NCBI RefSeq assembly: GCF_000987955.1 | Contig: NZ_LAZU01000021.1 | Span: 494,284-558,283, forward strand | Origin: Paenibacillus sp. DMB20 | GTDB taxonomy: Bacteria; Bacillota; Bacilli; Paenibacillales; Paenibacillaceae | Direction of reading: 5' to 3' | Length of the DNA stretch: 64,000 bases | Shown here: positions 52,533-62,143 of the stretch, piece after piece | Layout: each line of letters starts with the position of its first letter | Numbering within the stretch: the first letter of the stretch is position 1 | Notes under the pieces: model-generated | Told to the model about the DNA's origin: nothing | What the model saw: only the letters and a program-made list of their open reading frames with translations | Database searches by the model: none | Translations under genes and position numbers: made by a program

Positions 52533-53432
52533 ATGCTTTACAACGAACATAAAGAATGGGTGGATCAGGCGGTCAGCTATATTGAACGCCATTTGCGGGA
52601 GGACATCCGGCTGGAAGATGTAGCGGAACAGGCCGCGGTATCGATGTATCATTTTCACCGCGTTTTTCAGCCGATCGTCGGCATGAGCGTCACGGAGTAT
52701 ATCCGGCAGCGGAGGCTGACGCATGCGGGCGGGGAGCTCATCCGCACGGACAAAAGGGTGCTGGACATTGCCTTGGAGTATCGTTTCGGCACCCAGGAGG
52801 CTTTTACCCGGGCTTTTAAAAAGATGTTCGGCATGCCGCCCAAACAGTATCGGGATTATTATTCCAACTTTATTAGAGACAAGGAGGAATTGGAAATGAC
52901 GACGACGCTGCCCCATGGTTGGATTCGAGGCGGAAGTCATCCGCATGAGTATGAGATGGGCGTGAACAACGAAGTGGTTCATCAGGGACAGACATCCGGA
53001 AGAATTCACGCCGGGAAGGAGGCCTATGCGGAGGGCTTCGGCACGATGATGCAGATGTTTAAAGCCGATCGTTATCTGGGCAAAAGGATTCGGTTCTCGG
53101 CCTTCGTTAAAACGGAGGACGTTCAGGAGAGCGCTGGGCTTTGGATGAGAGTGGACGGACCGGACAACGAGATGCTTCAATTCGATAACATGCTGGACCG
53201 TCCGATTACCGGCAGCCGGGATTGGAAGCTTCATTCCGTTGTGCTGGACGTGCCGGAAGGGAGTGCGGCCATTGCTTTTGGCGTGCTGCTCGTCGGACCG
53301 GGAACGGTGTGGGCGGACGGCATTCGCCTGGAAGAGGTGGATTCGAAAATTCCGACGACCCATATGATGGTGGATCAAAGCGCGGAGGAGGTTGAACTGC
53401 CGGAAGGTCCGGTGAACCTGGAATTGAACTAG
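52533..53432 (+). CDS. AraC-family transcriptional regulator
   Basis: 299 residues. The DNA-binding domain is N-terminal (about 1-110): 'DIRLEDVAEQAAVSMYHFHR' and 'IALEYRFGTQEAFTRAFKKM', both helix-turn-helix units of the AraC/XylS type. The C-terminal 180 residues look like a beta-sandwich, carbohydrate-binding-like domain ('RIRFSAFVKTEDVQESAGLW', 'GPGTVWADGIRLEEV'). An extended minus-10 (TGCTATACT) lies 30-40 bases before the ATG. Ligand and targets are unknown. The 53433-53619 gap shows no feature. Confidence 0.8.
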   Translation: MLYNEHKEWVDQAVSYIERHLREDIRLEDVAEQAAVSMYHFHRVFQPIVGMSVTEYIRQRRLTHAGGELIRTDKRVLDIALEYRFGTQEAFTRAFKKMFGMPPKQYRDYYSNFIRDKEELEMTTTLPHGWIRGGSHPHEYEMGVNNEVVHQGQTSGRIHAGKEAYAEGFGTMMQMFKADRYLGKRIRFSAFVKTEDVQESAGLWMRVDGPDNEMLQFDNMLDRPITGSRDWKLHSVVLDVPEGSAAIAFGVLLVGPGTVWADGIRLEEVDSKIPTTHMMVDQSAEEVELPEGPVNLELN

Positions 53433-53619
53433 GCCGGCCGGTTGAAACATAAGGAAAGCGAACCTGGAAAAGAAATTGGAAGAACGGACAGGACAACGGG
53501 CTGCAGGCACGGTGAGCAAAACGAACCATCAAATCATCTAAAATAAGGAACGTGGAAGGAATTAGGAGGCTGCATCGAGAATAGTACTCTTAGATTTAGA
53601 AGTCAGGAGATGCAGACAT

Positions 53620-54738
53620 ATGGCGGAATCATGGGATACTTTTATCGGCAATGCGGTAAACAGCAGCGATTTTCCGGTCGGCGGGGCCGTCGCGGCCGTT
53701 AAGGACGGCCGCATCGTGTACGAGAAGGGATTCGGAAAGGCCCGTTTAGGAGCGGAAGAAAGAGATTTTACCCCGAATACCCTGACAAGCATTCAGAGTG
53801 TTTCCAAGAGTTTTACGGCGGCATCCTTGTTAAAGCTTGCGGAGGATAAGCTGTTGGATCTGAAAGCCCCTCTCGTAACCTATCTTCCTTACTTTCGAAC
53901 CGCGGATAAACAGGCCAGCGACCGAATCACGGTCGAGCAACTGCTTTCGCACACGGCGGGCTTTCCGGGAGAAATCGGCATAGGAAATTTGATGTGTACG
54001 AATGTAAGGGAATTCAGCGTATTTGAAAGCGTGAAAGAGGAGTGCGGTTTAACCGACTCCATTCTGAGCGGCATTACTTCGAGAGAAGACGTAACGAAGT
54101 ATTTCAGTACGGTCAACTTGCCCCATCCCCCGGGCTCCAACTGGGATTATTGCACGGAAGCCTATATCATTGCGGCTGATCTTTTTGAAAAGGTCGGCGG
54201 CCGGTCATGGGATGAATATATGGAACAAGTTATGTTTGGAAGGCTAGGGCTGAACCGGACGACGCTCGATCCGGACAAGGTTATTACGGATATGGACAGT
54301 GCCCGTTATTATACGGGGGACGTCAGCATTCTGATGAACCCGGTTAAACCTGATCCCGGCAGGAAGGCATATGAGACTCCATTTCCACAAAACCGCCTTG
54401 GTGCTCCGATGGGATTCATTTATTCGACGGCCCGTGACTTGGCGCTCTACCTTTCATCCTATATGACGGATGAACCGTTTATTCCGAAGGAACTGATGGC
54501 CAGAATGTACGAGCCGGTGTGGAACTTAGACAACGAGGAAGGTTATGCCCTGGGCTGGGGAACGTTGCGGAAAGGGAACCTTATGATGATCGAGCATGGC
54601 GGCGGTTTTCCGGGGGTAAGATCCTATGTATGCATGGTTCCTGCCAAGGGGATCGGAGCAGTTGTCGTATCCAACCATGACGAGACGCCGGCCCGGGAAA
54701 TTTGTGATGCCGTTATGGAACGGCTGCTTGAGTGCTGA
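53620..54738 (+). CDS. Beta-lactamase-family serine hydrolase
   Basis: 372 residues. Class C beta-lactamase/penicillin-binding-protein fold: the nucleophile motif 'SVSKSF' (Ser-X-X-Lys) near residue 59, 'DYCTEAY' in the Tyr-X-X position near 174, and 'HGGGFPG' near 324. No signal peptide is seen, which is common in the esterase-like members. CAGGAGA precedes the ATG. Substrate unknown; an esterase or D-aminopeptidase-like role is possible. Terminator follows. Confidence 0.8.
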   Translation: MAESWDTFIGNAVNSSDFPVGGAVAAVKDGRIVYEKGFGKARLGAEERDFTPNTLTSIQSVSKSFTAASLLKLAEDKLLDLKAPLVTYLPYFRTADKQASDRITVEQLLSHTAGFPGEIGIGNLMCTNVREFSVFESVKEECGLTDSILSGITSREDVTKYFSTVNLPHPPGSNWDYCTEAYIIAADLFEKVGGRSWDEYMEQVMFGRLGLNRTTLDPDKVITDMDSARYYTGDVSILMNPVKPDPGRKAYETPFPQNRLGAPMGFIYSTARDLALYLSSYMTDEPFIPKELMARMYEPVWNLDNEEGYALGWGTLRKGNLMMIEHGGGFPGVRSYVCMVPAKGIGAVVVSNHDETPAREICDAVMERLLEC

Positions 54739-54776
54739 ACTGCCCGCCTTAAATAGAAATGAAGACGGTTTGCAAG

Positions 54777-54810
54777 AAACCAAGGACCTGGCGGGTCCTT
54801 GGTTTTCTTT
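54777..54810 (+). terminator. Rho-independent terminator
   Basis: AAACCAAGGACC and GGTCCTTGGTTT form a twelve-base-pair stem, followed by T-rich sequence. It lies between convergent genes and is nearly symmetrical. Confidence 0.85.
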
Positions 54811-54829
54811 AGAGATAAGAACGTTTTTC

Positions 54830-55294
54830 TTATTCGAAAAGGGGGATTCCGGGATCCTTCCCATAGCAGTACGTAAGCATGGCATGCAACTGCCCTCTGT
54901 GATGATAAAGATGAGCCAATATTTCCAGAAGCCACTCGTATCTTGTGTAGGTTACTCCCCAGTAAGAAGTGGTTTTTGCCAGAAGCTCTTCATTCGATAA
55001 TTTCGAATAACGGCTTCGAAGCGTCTCGTAATTGGAGAGCAGTCCCTCTTTTATCGATTCCAAGGATGGATAGGAGATTCCGGCATAAAATTCGTCCATT
55101 TCTTCCTTGGAGGCCCCTTTTGAAATGCGCCAGTCCGCTTCGAAAAGCGTGGCGAGGTGCTCAAGCACTTCACCGATAGATCGTTTATCGGGCGAAGGTC
55201 TTTTTTCCAAATCATTCTCTTCCAATATTTCAATCATGCGGACAAGCGTATGTACAGCAAATTCAATTTGGTGCAGAACACTGAGGCAATTCAT
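54830..55294 (-). CDS. DinB-family protein
   Basis: 154 residues from ATG 55294 (AGGGGG upstream); the long N-terminal extension has no ribosome-binding site and odd composition. Four-helix bundle of the DinB/YfiT type: the first His in 'FAVHTLVRMIEIL', 'IGEVLEHLATLFEADWRI' and the late 'LEILAHLYHHRGQLHAML' supply metal-binding His residues. Members bind Zn or Ni; some are thiol S-transferases. Function here is unknown. A hairpin AAACGCGGTCGT/ACGACCGCGTTT at 55398-55434 lies upstream. Confidence 0.75.
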   Translation of the reverse strand: MNCLSVLHQIEFAVHTLVRMIEILEENDLEKRPSPDKRSIGEVLEHLATLFEADWRISKGASKEEMDEFYAGISYPSLESIKEGLLSNYETLRSRYSKLSNEELLAKTTSYWGVTYTRYEWLLEILAHLYHHRGQLHAMLTYCYGKDPGIPLFE

Positions 55295-55453
55295 GGGTAC
55301 CCCCTGGCATCGTATTTTGTTTATATCCATCAACCTTTGTATTATAGAACGTTTGTTCGCCTGGTGCAAGCGACAATATCTTTTGAACAAGCGGCAGAAA
55401 CGCGGTCGTCTTTTGTGAAGAACGACCGCGTTTCTGCGAGAAATATCGGTTTG

Positions 55454-55479
55454 TAAAAGGGCCGACTGACGTCGGCCCC
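55454..55479 (-). terminator. Rho-independent terminator
   Basis: On the minus strand GGGCCGAC and GTCGGCCC with a four-base loop, followed by TTTT, after the YutG-like gene. Confidence 0.7.
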
Positions 55480-55514
55480 TCAGATCGTGCTTGATTTTAC
55501 GGAGCACGGTTACC

Positions 55515-56072
55515 TTATAGATTTTTATCCTGCTCCGTCGTTCCGGTCAGCTCGATTTCCCGCTCCGCCTGTTTGCGGTGGGCAATCCGGCTGCTGGCCG
55601 CCGCCGCTACGGCGCCGACAATATCGTCAAGGAACGTATGGATGTTGCCGTCGGATTTATCGTTAAGCCGTTCCAGCACGCCTGGCTTCAGCTTGTCGAT
55701 GTAACCGTAGTTCGTAAATCCGATGCTTCCGTATACGTTTACGATGGAGAAGGCCAGAATTTCGTCCACCCCGTACAAGCTCTCATCGTTGGCCAGCATT
55801 TCCTGAAGAGGCGAAATCAGTTTTCCTTCCTCCGCCAGCTTGTCCAGCTGGATGCCGGTCAGCACGGCGTTTTGAACTTCGCGCTTGCTGAGCACTGCCT
55901 CCACGTTCTCCAGGCATTCTTCCATCGTCAAAGTCGGATAGTACTTCTTCTGCAGCACCATCACCAGCTCGGCGATTTCATGAGTGGTAACACCCCGCTC
56001 GTGAAGAAGATGGGTAGTCGCTTCCGCGACCTTTTTGCTGTTCAGGCTGTAAGGCATTTTAGCGTCCGCCAT
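55515..56072 (-). CDS. Phosphatidylglycerophosphatase A-like (YutG family) protein
   Basis: 185 residues from ATG 56072 (GGGGTGAG upstream). It resembles YutG: 'LLHERGVTTHEIAELVMVLQ', 'NAVLTGIQLDKLAEEGKL', 'GVDEILAFSIVNVYGSIGFT' and 'FLDDIVGAVAAAASSRIAHR'. The family is named for phosphatidylglycerophosphate phosphatase PgpA, but this branch lacks clear membrane helices and its role is not settled. It diverges from gerM. Confidence 0.75.
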   Translation of the reverse strand: MADAKMPYSLNSKKVAEATTHLLHERGVTTHEIAELVMVLQKKYYPTLTMEECLENVEAVLSKREVQNAVLTGIQLDKLAEEGKLISPLQEMLANDESLYGVDEILAFSIVNVYGSIGFTNYGYIDKLKPGVLERLNDKSDGNIHTFLDDIVGAVAAAASSRIAHRKQAEREIELTGTTEQDKNL

Positions 56073-56234
56073 GATCTCACCCCGTTCATCGTAGTGGTTG
56101 AATTTGGTTATAGCTTCGATTGTACTTTTTTCGGAACCCATTTGTCCAGAAACCGCAAATGAAAGAGCATGTTTTGAAAAGGGGCTCGTATACATAAGAG
56201 TACAACCTGTACAAAATGTAGGGAGGAACAATAC

Positions 56235-57290
56235 ATGACATTTAAACGTAACATTCGCGGACTATCTGCCGCCGGACTTCTCGCTGTTCCGATTATGCTG
56301 TCCGGCTGCGGTCCATTCGGCGGAAAAGAATCGGAGGCCATCGATCCGCCGCCTGCGCAAGTAGAGTCCCAAATGATAAACGCGGCTACGGGCAAAACCG
56401 CGCAGGGGCAGACCGGTCTGCAAACTACGGTTTATTTGTCCGACCAAAAAGGCATGCTCGCACCCGTTACTCTTGGTATACCCAAAGAAGAGGGAAAAGA
56501 CCCCATTGCCGGCGCACTTGAAGTCATGGTCGACGGCGGAGCGTATGCCGGGTATGTTCCGGTAGGCTTCCGGGGCGTTTTTCCGGCTGGAACCGTGGTC
56601 AAGAACGTGACGGTGGACAAGGAAAACAAGCAGGCCGTCGTAGAGTTTAATCAATCCTTCAGCGAATACAAGCCGCAGGATGAACGCAAAATTTTGGAGG
56701 CCCTCACCTGGACGCTGACCGGCCATGAGGGCATTGAAAAAGTGCAGGTGTGGATGGAAGGCGCGAAACTGAACGAAATGCCTGTCAATCATACGCCGCT
56801 GGATCGTCCGCTGTCTCGCGCGATGGGCATCAATTTGCAGAAGGCGGATGATACCCAGTACAGCCAGTCGTCCCCGGTGACCGTTTATTTTTCCGGTCTG
56901 TCCCCGGCGGGAATTCAGTATTATGTCCCCGTGACACGCCTGGTTGCATCCGGTCAGGATTCCGTGAAGGCTGCGCTTCATGAACTGATCCGGGGTCCGC
57001 AGTATGGCGACGGCCTGGAGCAGGTTATGACCAGCGAAACGGCCGTGGCATCCGTAGAGAAGAACAAGGACGGTTCTTTGACCGTGTCTTTGACGGACAG
57101 CATGTTTGAACAGGGAGAGGAGGTACCGGCAGAGATGCTGCAGGCTGTCGTGCTTACCGTAACCGAAAACGCGGGCGATGCCAAAGTCAAAATCCGGATG
57201 AACGATTTAACTGAGGTCAAAGGAACGGACAGCCGCAACTACAGCGAACCGGTCGGCCGTCCCGAGTTTATCAATGAAATTCCGATCTAG
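56235..57290 (+). CDS. gerM: Spore germination protein GerM
   Basis: 351 residues; AGGGAGG precedes the ATG. A lipoprotein signal ends 'IMLSGC' (Cys near residue 18). Two GerMN domains follow: about 60-185 ('TTVYLSDQKGMLAPVTLGIP') and about 210-340 ('VTVYFSGLSPAGIQYYVPVT'). GerM is needed for sporulation and germination in B. subtilis. The order gerM-rph-rdgB(ysnA) is the same as in B. subtilis, which supports the call. Confidence 0.92.
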   Translation: MTFKRNIRGLSAAGLLAVPIMLSGCGPFGGKESEAIDPPPAQVESQMINAATGKTAQGQTGLQTTVYLSDQKGMLAPVTLGIPKEEGKDPIAGALEVMVDGGAYAGYVPVGFRGVFPAGTVVKNVTVDKENKQAVVEFNQSFSEYKPQDERKILEALTWTLTGHEGIEKVQVWMEGAKLNEMPVNHTPLDRPLSRAMGINLQKADDTQYSQSSPVTVYFSGLSPAGIQYYVPVTRLVASGQDSVKAALHELIRGPQYGDGLEQVMTSETAVASVEKNKDGSLTVSLTDSMFEQGEEVPAEMLQAVVLTVTENAGDAKVKIRMNDLTEVKGTDSRNYSEPVGRPEFINEIPI

Positions 57291-57384
57291 GAAAGGTGAG
57301 GCCGGAAGGGTGCTTTTATGCCTGCACTTTGGTAGAATAGGGGTTGCTAATCAGGATTGCGATAAGAAGTAGGAGGCAGAAAAC

Positions 57385-58143
57385 ATGAGATCTAACGGAC
57401 GCAAGAGCGACGAGCTTCGGCCGATGAATTTATCGACCCATGTAAATAAATATGCGGAAGGCTCCGTGTACATCGAAATGGGGGAGACCAAGGTGCTGAT
57501 TACGGCAACCGTGGACGAAAAGGTTCCCCCGTTTCTGAAAGGACAAGGAAAGGGCTGGGTTACGGCCGAATACTCCATGCTGCCCCGGGCGACGCAATCC
57601 CGGAATCAGCGTGAAGCGAGCCGCGGCAAACTCAGCGGCCGAACGATGGAAATTCAGCGGCTGATCGGTCGAGCGCTGCGGTCTGTTGTGAATCTGCATG
57701 CGCTGGGCGAGCGCACCATCACGCTGGACTGCGATGTCATTCAGGCGGATGGCGGCACCCGTACCACCTCCATTACAGGCGCCTTTGTGGCGCTTGCGAT
57801 AGCGGTGAACAAAATTGCCGAGCAGCATAAGCTGGCCGTGTTCCCGATTACCGATTATCTGGCATCCGTCAGCGTCGGCGTAGCCGGGGGACAATCGCTG
57901 CTCGATTTGAACTATGAGGAAGATTCCAAGGCTAAAGTGGATATGAACCTGGTGATGACGGGAAACGGGAAATTCGTCGAGGTTCAGGGCACCGGGGAAG
58001 ACAGCCCGTTCTCGCGGGCGGAACTTCATGAAATGCTTGAGCTGGGAGAGAAGGGAATTCGCGAACTGATCGCCCGCCAGCAGGAGGTTCTCGGACCCAT
58101 AGCGGCAAAAATCGGCAAAGCGGATGCCAGAAGCGGAGTGTAA
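57385..58143 (+). CDS. rph: Ribonuclease PH
   Basis: 252 residues; TAGGAGGC precedes the ATG. Core motifs: '[20 protein letters not shown]', '[20 protein letters not shown]', '[20 protein letters not shown]' and '[18 protein letters not shown]'. It trims tRNA 3' ends using phosphate. The next gene starts six bases after its stop. Confidence 0.96.
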   Translation: MRSNGRKSDELRPMNLSTHVNKYAEGSVYIEMGETKVLITATVDEKVPPFLKGQGKGWVTAEYSMLPRATQSRNQREASRGKLSGRTMEIQRLIGRALRSVVNLHALGERTITLDCDVIQADGGTRTTSITGAFVALAIAVNKIAEQHKLAVFPITDYLASVSVGVAGGQSLLDLNYEEDSKAKVDMNLVMTGNGKFVEVQGTGEDSPFSRAELHEMLELGEKGIRELIARQQEVLGPIAAKIGKADARSGV

Positions 58144-58148
58144 ACAGG

Positions 58149-58781
58149 ATGAAGCTTCAGGGAGACACGATTATTGTTGCTACCCGTAACAAAGGGAAGA
58201 TTGCTGAATTTTCCCATGCTTTTGTCCCGTTTGGGAAAACGGTGAAAAGCATGTTTGATTATCCCGATCTTCCCGACGTGGTGGAGGACGGGGAAACGTT
58301 TTTCGATAATGCCTTCAAGAAGGCCAAAACCGTGGGGGATGCTCTGGGGCTTCCGGTCCTCGCGGATGATTCCGGTTTATGCGTGGATGCTTTGAACGGG
58401 GCGCCGGGTGTTTATTCGGCGAGATATGCGGGCGGACATGGCGCGGATGACGCTAACAACCTTAAACTTTTGGAAGAGCTTGAAAAGCTTCGGCTGGGGG
58501 AAGATACGGAGCAGCCGCTGCTTAGCCCAGCCCGGTTCGTCTGCGTGCTGGTGCTGTATGATCCGATCACCGGCGAACATGTGGAAGCCGAAGGTACCGT
58601 GGAAGGCTTGATCACTTCGGAGCCGTCCGGTGCAGGCGGCTTCGGTTATGATCCGCTTTTCTATTTGCCGGATCATGAGAAGACGATGGCGGAGCTGACA
58701 CTGGAGGAGAAGCAGGCCGTCAGCCACCGCGGAGATGCGCTTAGACAGCTTGTGGATAAGCTGAAAGAAGGGCAGGACTGA
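58149..58781 (+). CDS. rdgB: XTP/dITP diphosphatase (RdgB/HAM1)
   Basis: 210 residues. 'IIVATRNKGKIAEF' is the nucleotide-binding start; 'LADDSGLCVDALNGAPGVYS' and 'GGFGYDPLFYLPDHEKTMAE' complete the HAM1 set. It removes XTP, dITP and similar bad nucleotides. It follows rph by six bases, as ysnA does in B. subtilis. Confidence 0.95.
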   Translation: MKLQGDTIIVATRNKGKIAEFSHAFVPFGKTVKSMFDYPDLPDVVEDGETFFDNAFKKAKTVGDALGLPVLADDSGLCVDALNGAPGVYSARYAGGHGADDANNLKLLEELEKLRLGEDTEQPLLSPARFVCVLVLYDPITGEHVEAEGTVEGLITSEPSGAGGFGYDPLFYLPDHEKTMAELTLEEKQAVSHRGDALRQLVDKLKEGQD

Positions 58782-58897
58782 ATGGCTCGTTCAATTGCAG
58801 TCCGATACGCAAACCCAAGTTTCTACTATTAAATATTACGCAACGCCAACAGAGGAAGCGGGTAACGGCCAAGCGGTTAAAGTAGTTTCAGCAGTGA

Positions 58898-58931
58898 AGG
58901 CAGGGCGGATGTACGCCCTGCCTTCTTTTTT
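58898..58931 (+). terminator. Rho-independent terminator
   Basis: AAGGCAGGGCG and CGCCCTGCCTT form an eleven-base-pair stem, followed by T-rich sequence. Confidence 0.9.
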
Positions 58932-58936
58932 GTTAA

Positions 58937-59046
58937 GATATAAGAAAGTATAAGCTTTGAAAGACGCGGCTTCCTTATATCGCAAGAAAAACTTCCGCTA
59001 AATGCGGTCTGTCTTCTGAGAAAGTACGTCGATAGACGTTTTTCTT
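58937..59046. repeat. Structured intergenic repeat
   Basis: GATATAAG (58937-58944) pairs with CTTATATC (58974-58981). AAGAAAAAC (58984-58992) then pairs with GTTTTTCTT (59038-59046), enclosing CCGC/GCGG and ACGTC/GACGT hairpins. The second part is nearly identical to 30107-30168. The first stem has paired base changes relative to 29998-30042 (TATCAG/CTGATA there, TATAAG/CTTATA here), which supports a folded RNA or DNA. Confidence 0.7.
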
Positions 59047-59068
59047 ATGGATTCGAGATGAATTATGT

Positions 59069-60913
59069 TCACCGAAGGGCTACGTGATATTCTCTCAGCC
59101 AATAATTGACCTGGGTTAAATAAGCAAACAATTGCGGACCGGACATCAACTGGCCGAACCACGGCAGATTGGACGAGGCGTCGGGCGAAGAAGCCAGTTC
59201 CCGGATTTTGGCGGCGTCCACGAGCGGCAGGATCGGAGATGAGGGGTCATCCAGAATGGAAAGCATTTGTTGTTTGACGGCGGCCAAATAATTGGGATTA
59301 TGGGTCTTCGGATAGGGGCTTTTTTTGCGGTAAAGCACGTCGTCGGGGAGAATACCCTCCAGCGCTTTTCTAAGAATCCCTTTTTCCCGGTTGCCCGCTG
59401 TTTTTATGCTCCACGGAATATTCCACACATAATCGATCAGCCGATGATCGGTGTAGGGAACCCGTACCTCCAAACCCACGCCCATGCTCATCCGGTCTTT
59501 CCGGTCCAGCAGCGTCGGCATGAATCGGGTAATATTGAGATAGGACATGATGCGCATTTTGGCCTGCCGGCCATCCTCGCCCGGCAGCTGAGGGACCTCG
59601 GCTACCGCATCGCTGTATCGGTCGCCAAGATACTCCAAGGGACGAATCCATTCCTTTATTTCCGGCGACATCAGGTTTTCGCGCAGCCTTGGTGCCACCG
59701 ACCAGGGGAAGGTGCCCGAGTTCAGCATTTCTTCCCGGTGAAACCAGGGATATCCGCCGAATATTTCATCCGCGGCTTCGCCGGAAATGGCGACGGTGGC
59801 TCCCATTTTAATCTCCCGGCAAAACAGGAGCAAGGAGGCATCGACATCGGCCATGCCCGGAAGGTCTCTTTTTTGGGTGGAGACTTCAAGGGCTTCGATG
59901 AGTTCGGGGGTATCGAATTCAATCCAGTGATGGTCGGTTTGAAGCTCCTCATGCATTCGGCGGATCCACGGGGCGTCCGCACCCGGCTGAAAAGAATGCG
60001 ACTGAAAGTGCAGGTCGTTGTCCACATAGTCAACCGAGTACGTGTGAACCTGCCCCTGACCGGTCCGTTTATAATAATCGACCGCGATGGCTGTAAGGGC
60101 GCTGGAATCAAGTCCGCCCGACAACAGGGAGCACACCGGCACATCCGACACAAGCTGCCGCCGGACGGTATCCTGAAGGAGCTCGCGAAGATAAGCTGCC
60201 GTTTGTTTCTCGTCGTCTTCGTGAGGCCGGCTTTCCAGTTTCCAATACGTGTAAATGCGGAGCCCCTCGCGGCCAAAAAACATCGCCTGCCCCGGACGAA
60301 GCTCCGCTATGTCGCGATAAACCCCGTGCCCCGGCGTTCTTGCGGGTCCGACGATAAACACTTCGGCCAACCCTTCCGGCCCGACTGCGGGTTCCACTTT
60401 GGGGTGCTGGAGCAGGGCCTTCGGCTCGGAGCCGAAGATGAACGTTCCGTCAATATAGCTGTAAAACAAGGGTTTCACCCCGACGCGGTCCCGCGCAAGA
60501 AAAGCCTGTTCCCTTACGCCGTCCCAGATGGCAAACGCGAAAATCCCGTTTAACCGGTCCAGGCAGTCCGGCCCCCATTCGATGTAGGAGACGAGCAAAA
60601 CCTCCGTATCGCATTTCGTGTTGAAGCGATGCCCTCTGCGAACCAGTTCCTCTTTCAGCTCGGCTGCATTATATAGCTCTCCGTTATATACGATGGCGTA
60701 AACATCCTCTTCCCGGTGAATGATCATCGGTTGGGCTCCGTTTTCCGGATCGATCACGCTCAGCCGACGGTGACCGAAGGCGCACGGATTCGAAATCCAT
60801 GTACCCGAGCCGTCAGGGCCGCGGTGGGCAATGCTATCAGTCATTTTAACCAGCAGCTGCGAATCCTGGGTCAAATCGCCGCTCCATTGTATAAACCCGG
60901 TTATTCCGCACAT
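59069..60913 (-). CDS. asnB: Asparagine synthetase (glutamine-hydrolysing)
   Basis: 614 residues, the same length as B. subtilis AsnO, the sporulation-linked paralogue. Cys2 nucleophile ('MCGITGFIQW'), 'AHRGPDGSGTW', 'YNGELYNAAELKEEL', and the synthetase P-loop 'VCSLLSGGLDSSALTAIA'; 'RKKSPYPKT' late. It makes Asn from Asp, Gln and ATP. Flanked on both sides by the structured repeats. Confidence 0.92.
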   Translation of the reverse strand: MCGITGFIQWSGDLTQDSQLLVKMTDSIAHRGPDGSGTWISNPCAFGHRRLSVIDPENGAQPMIIHREEDVYAIVYNGELYNAAELKEELVRRGHRFNTKCDTEVLLVSYIEWGPDCLDRLNGIFAFAIWDGVREQAFLARDRVGVKPLFYSYIDGTFIFGSEPKALLQHPKVEPAVGPEGLAEVFIVGPARTPGHGVYRDIAELRPGQAMFFGREGLRIYTYWKLESRPHEDDEKQTAAYLRELLQDTVRRQLVSDVPVCSLLSGGLDSSALTAIAVDYYKRTGQGQVHTYSVDYVDNDLHFQSHSFQPGADAPWIRRMHEELQTDHHWIEFDTPELIEALEVSTQKRDLPGMADVDASLLLFCREIKMGATVAISGEAADEIFGGYPWFHREEMLNSGTFPWSVAPRLRENLMSPEIKEWIRPLEYLGDRYSDAVAEVPQLPGEDGRQAKMRIMSYLNITRFMPTLLDRKDRMSMGVGLEVRVPYTDHRLIDYVWNIPWSIKTAGNREKGILRKALEGILPDDVLYRKKSPYPKTHNPNYLAAVKQQMLSILDDPSSPILPLVDAAKIRELASSPDASSNLPWFGQLMSGPQLFAYLTQVNYWLREYHVALR

Positions 60914-60959
60914 GACGGTTCATCCTCTCCTTGTCTGTTTCCTTCGCTGCATTTTATAA

Positions 60960-61069
60960 GATTATAAAATGGATTCGGTTTTCGCTGAAGCATTCCATAA
61001 TCCCGAGAAAGCCTCCGCTGATTGCGGTTTGTCTACTTTGGGGCACGCCCGAATCATCGTTTTTCTTTC
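60960..61069. repeat. Diverged copy of the structured intergenic repeat
   Basis: GATTAT (60960-60965) pairs with ATAATC (60997-61002), CCGC/GCGG at 61015-61027 and CGA/TCG at 61050-61059, in the same order and spacing as at 58937-59046. An outer GAAAG/CTTTC pair (61007-61011, 61065-61069) replaces the longer stem. Sequence is diverged but pairing is kept. Confidence 0.5.
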
Positions 61070-61178
61070 CGAAGCCGCCAAAGTGATAAAGATATATGCC
61101 GAAGGAAGGCATAAAATGTATGTCCTTAAACGAAAACTATGAAGGAGGACGAATCCAATCCGAAGGAGAGAGATCGCC

Positions 61179-61499
61179 ATGGACAAGTCGACGTATTATG
61201 TCTCCGTTCAGGGCCGCTCCGTGTTGACGGAACGCGGAGCCAGCACGTATGAGTGGGAGATCGAAGCGACCCCGGAGGAAGCCGATCAGGTGCGGATTGA
61301 GCTGGATATGCTTCAGGAAAAAGATGAGAGGGCTTTTCCGGGTTATGTTTTTCCGTGGCCCGATACGCCCGAGCAAAGCACAAATTCGCTGTTCCAGTCT
61401 TCCCTGGACCGGGTTTACAGTACGATTTACCGGCTGGGCACATCCGAAACCCGCTCCCAAATGGAGCAGTTCAGATTGCTCCCGGATCCGGCTGAATAA
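61179..61499 (+). CDS. Hypothetical protein
   Basis: 106 residues; GGAGAGAG precedes the ATG. Polar, with a beta-rich start ('YYVSVQGRSVLTERGASTYE') and a helical middle ('EADQVRIELDMLQEK'); 'PGYVFPWPDTPEQS' is a likely linker. No signal peptide, membrane segment or known family. The next small gene begins 20 bases after its stop and they probably form an operon. Confidence 0.65.
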   Translation: MDKSTYYVSVQGRSVLTERGASTYEWEIEATPEEADQVRIELDMLQEKDERAFPGYVFPWPDTPEQSTNSLFQSSLDRVYSTIYRLGTSETRSQMEQFRLLPDPAE

Positions 61500-61519
61500 T
61501 GATAAAAGGAGAAATGGAC

Positions 61520-61885
61520 ATGTATTCCATCAAAGATGCAAAAATCCGGCGGATGACGGAAGTGAACGGCACGCCGTGTGCGGAAGTGGAAGTATATTCG
61601 GCTTCGGCCGACAATCCCAACGTGCTTGCCTATCTGGCGCCGTCCGCGCCTCTGGGAGGCTATGAGCTCGTAAAAGTGGTGAGAAGCGACGCTTCCATTG
61701 AGCATGACTGGTTCGACAACAGCATGCACACGGCTTACGAGGATGCAACCGATGCGGCTTTCGAGAGCAGCATCGTGGCTACGGCGGAGGAAGAGAGGGA
61801 GTCTTTCAGGCAGCAGCTGCTGTCCGCCGGCACGCTGAGCCGGCAGTTGAATGAACGCTTTTACGGGAAAGGAACGATTCTTTAA
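61520..61885 (+). CDS. Hypothetical protein
   Basis: 121 residues from ATG 61520 (AAAGGAG eight bases upstream). It starts 'MYSIKDAKIRRMTEVNG' and looks like a mixed alpha/beta cytoplasmic protein with an acidic helical middle ('FESSIVATAEEERESFRQQL'). No known domain. It follows the previous hypothetical gene closely, and a terminator lies downstream. Confidence 0.65.
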   Translation: MYSIKDAKIRRMTEVNGTPCAEVEVYSASADNPNVLAYLAPSAPLGGYELVKVVRSDASIEHDWFDNSMHTAYEDATDAAFESSIVATAEEERESFRQQLLSAGTLSRQLNERFYGKGTIL

Positions 61886-61949
61886 CGGAATTCGTTGCAG
61901 GCATGCGTATAACTCCATCAAAAGTTGGGGTGTAAAAAGTTTCAACCCA

Positions 61950-61986
61950 AGAGACCCTGTCTTCTCTATAAAGACGCGGTCTTTTT
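61950..61986 (+). terminator. Rho-independent terminator
   Basis: AGACC...GTCTT pairs with AAAGAC...GGTCT, followed by a T run. The remaining 61987-62143 stretch shows no gene. Confidence 0.7.
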
Positions 61987-62143
61987 TTGTATGTTTCTTG
62001 AGAATAGGTTTCCGGTTTTCGTCTTTCTGCACGACATGAAATAAAACTCACATGATCAACACCTTTTTCTCCTAATAACATGGTGTTTTTGTACCACGCA
62101 CCGTATTTTTATGCAAGGATATCAAATAGTTCTTTGCCTCTAT

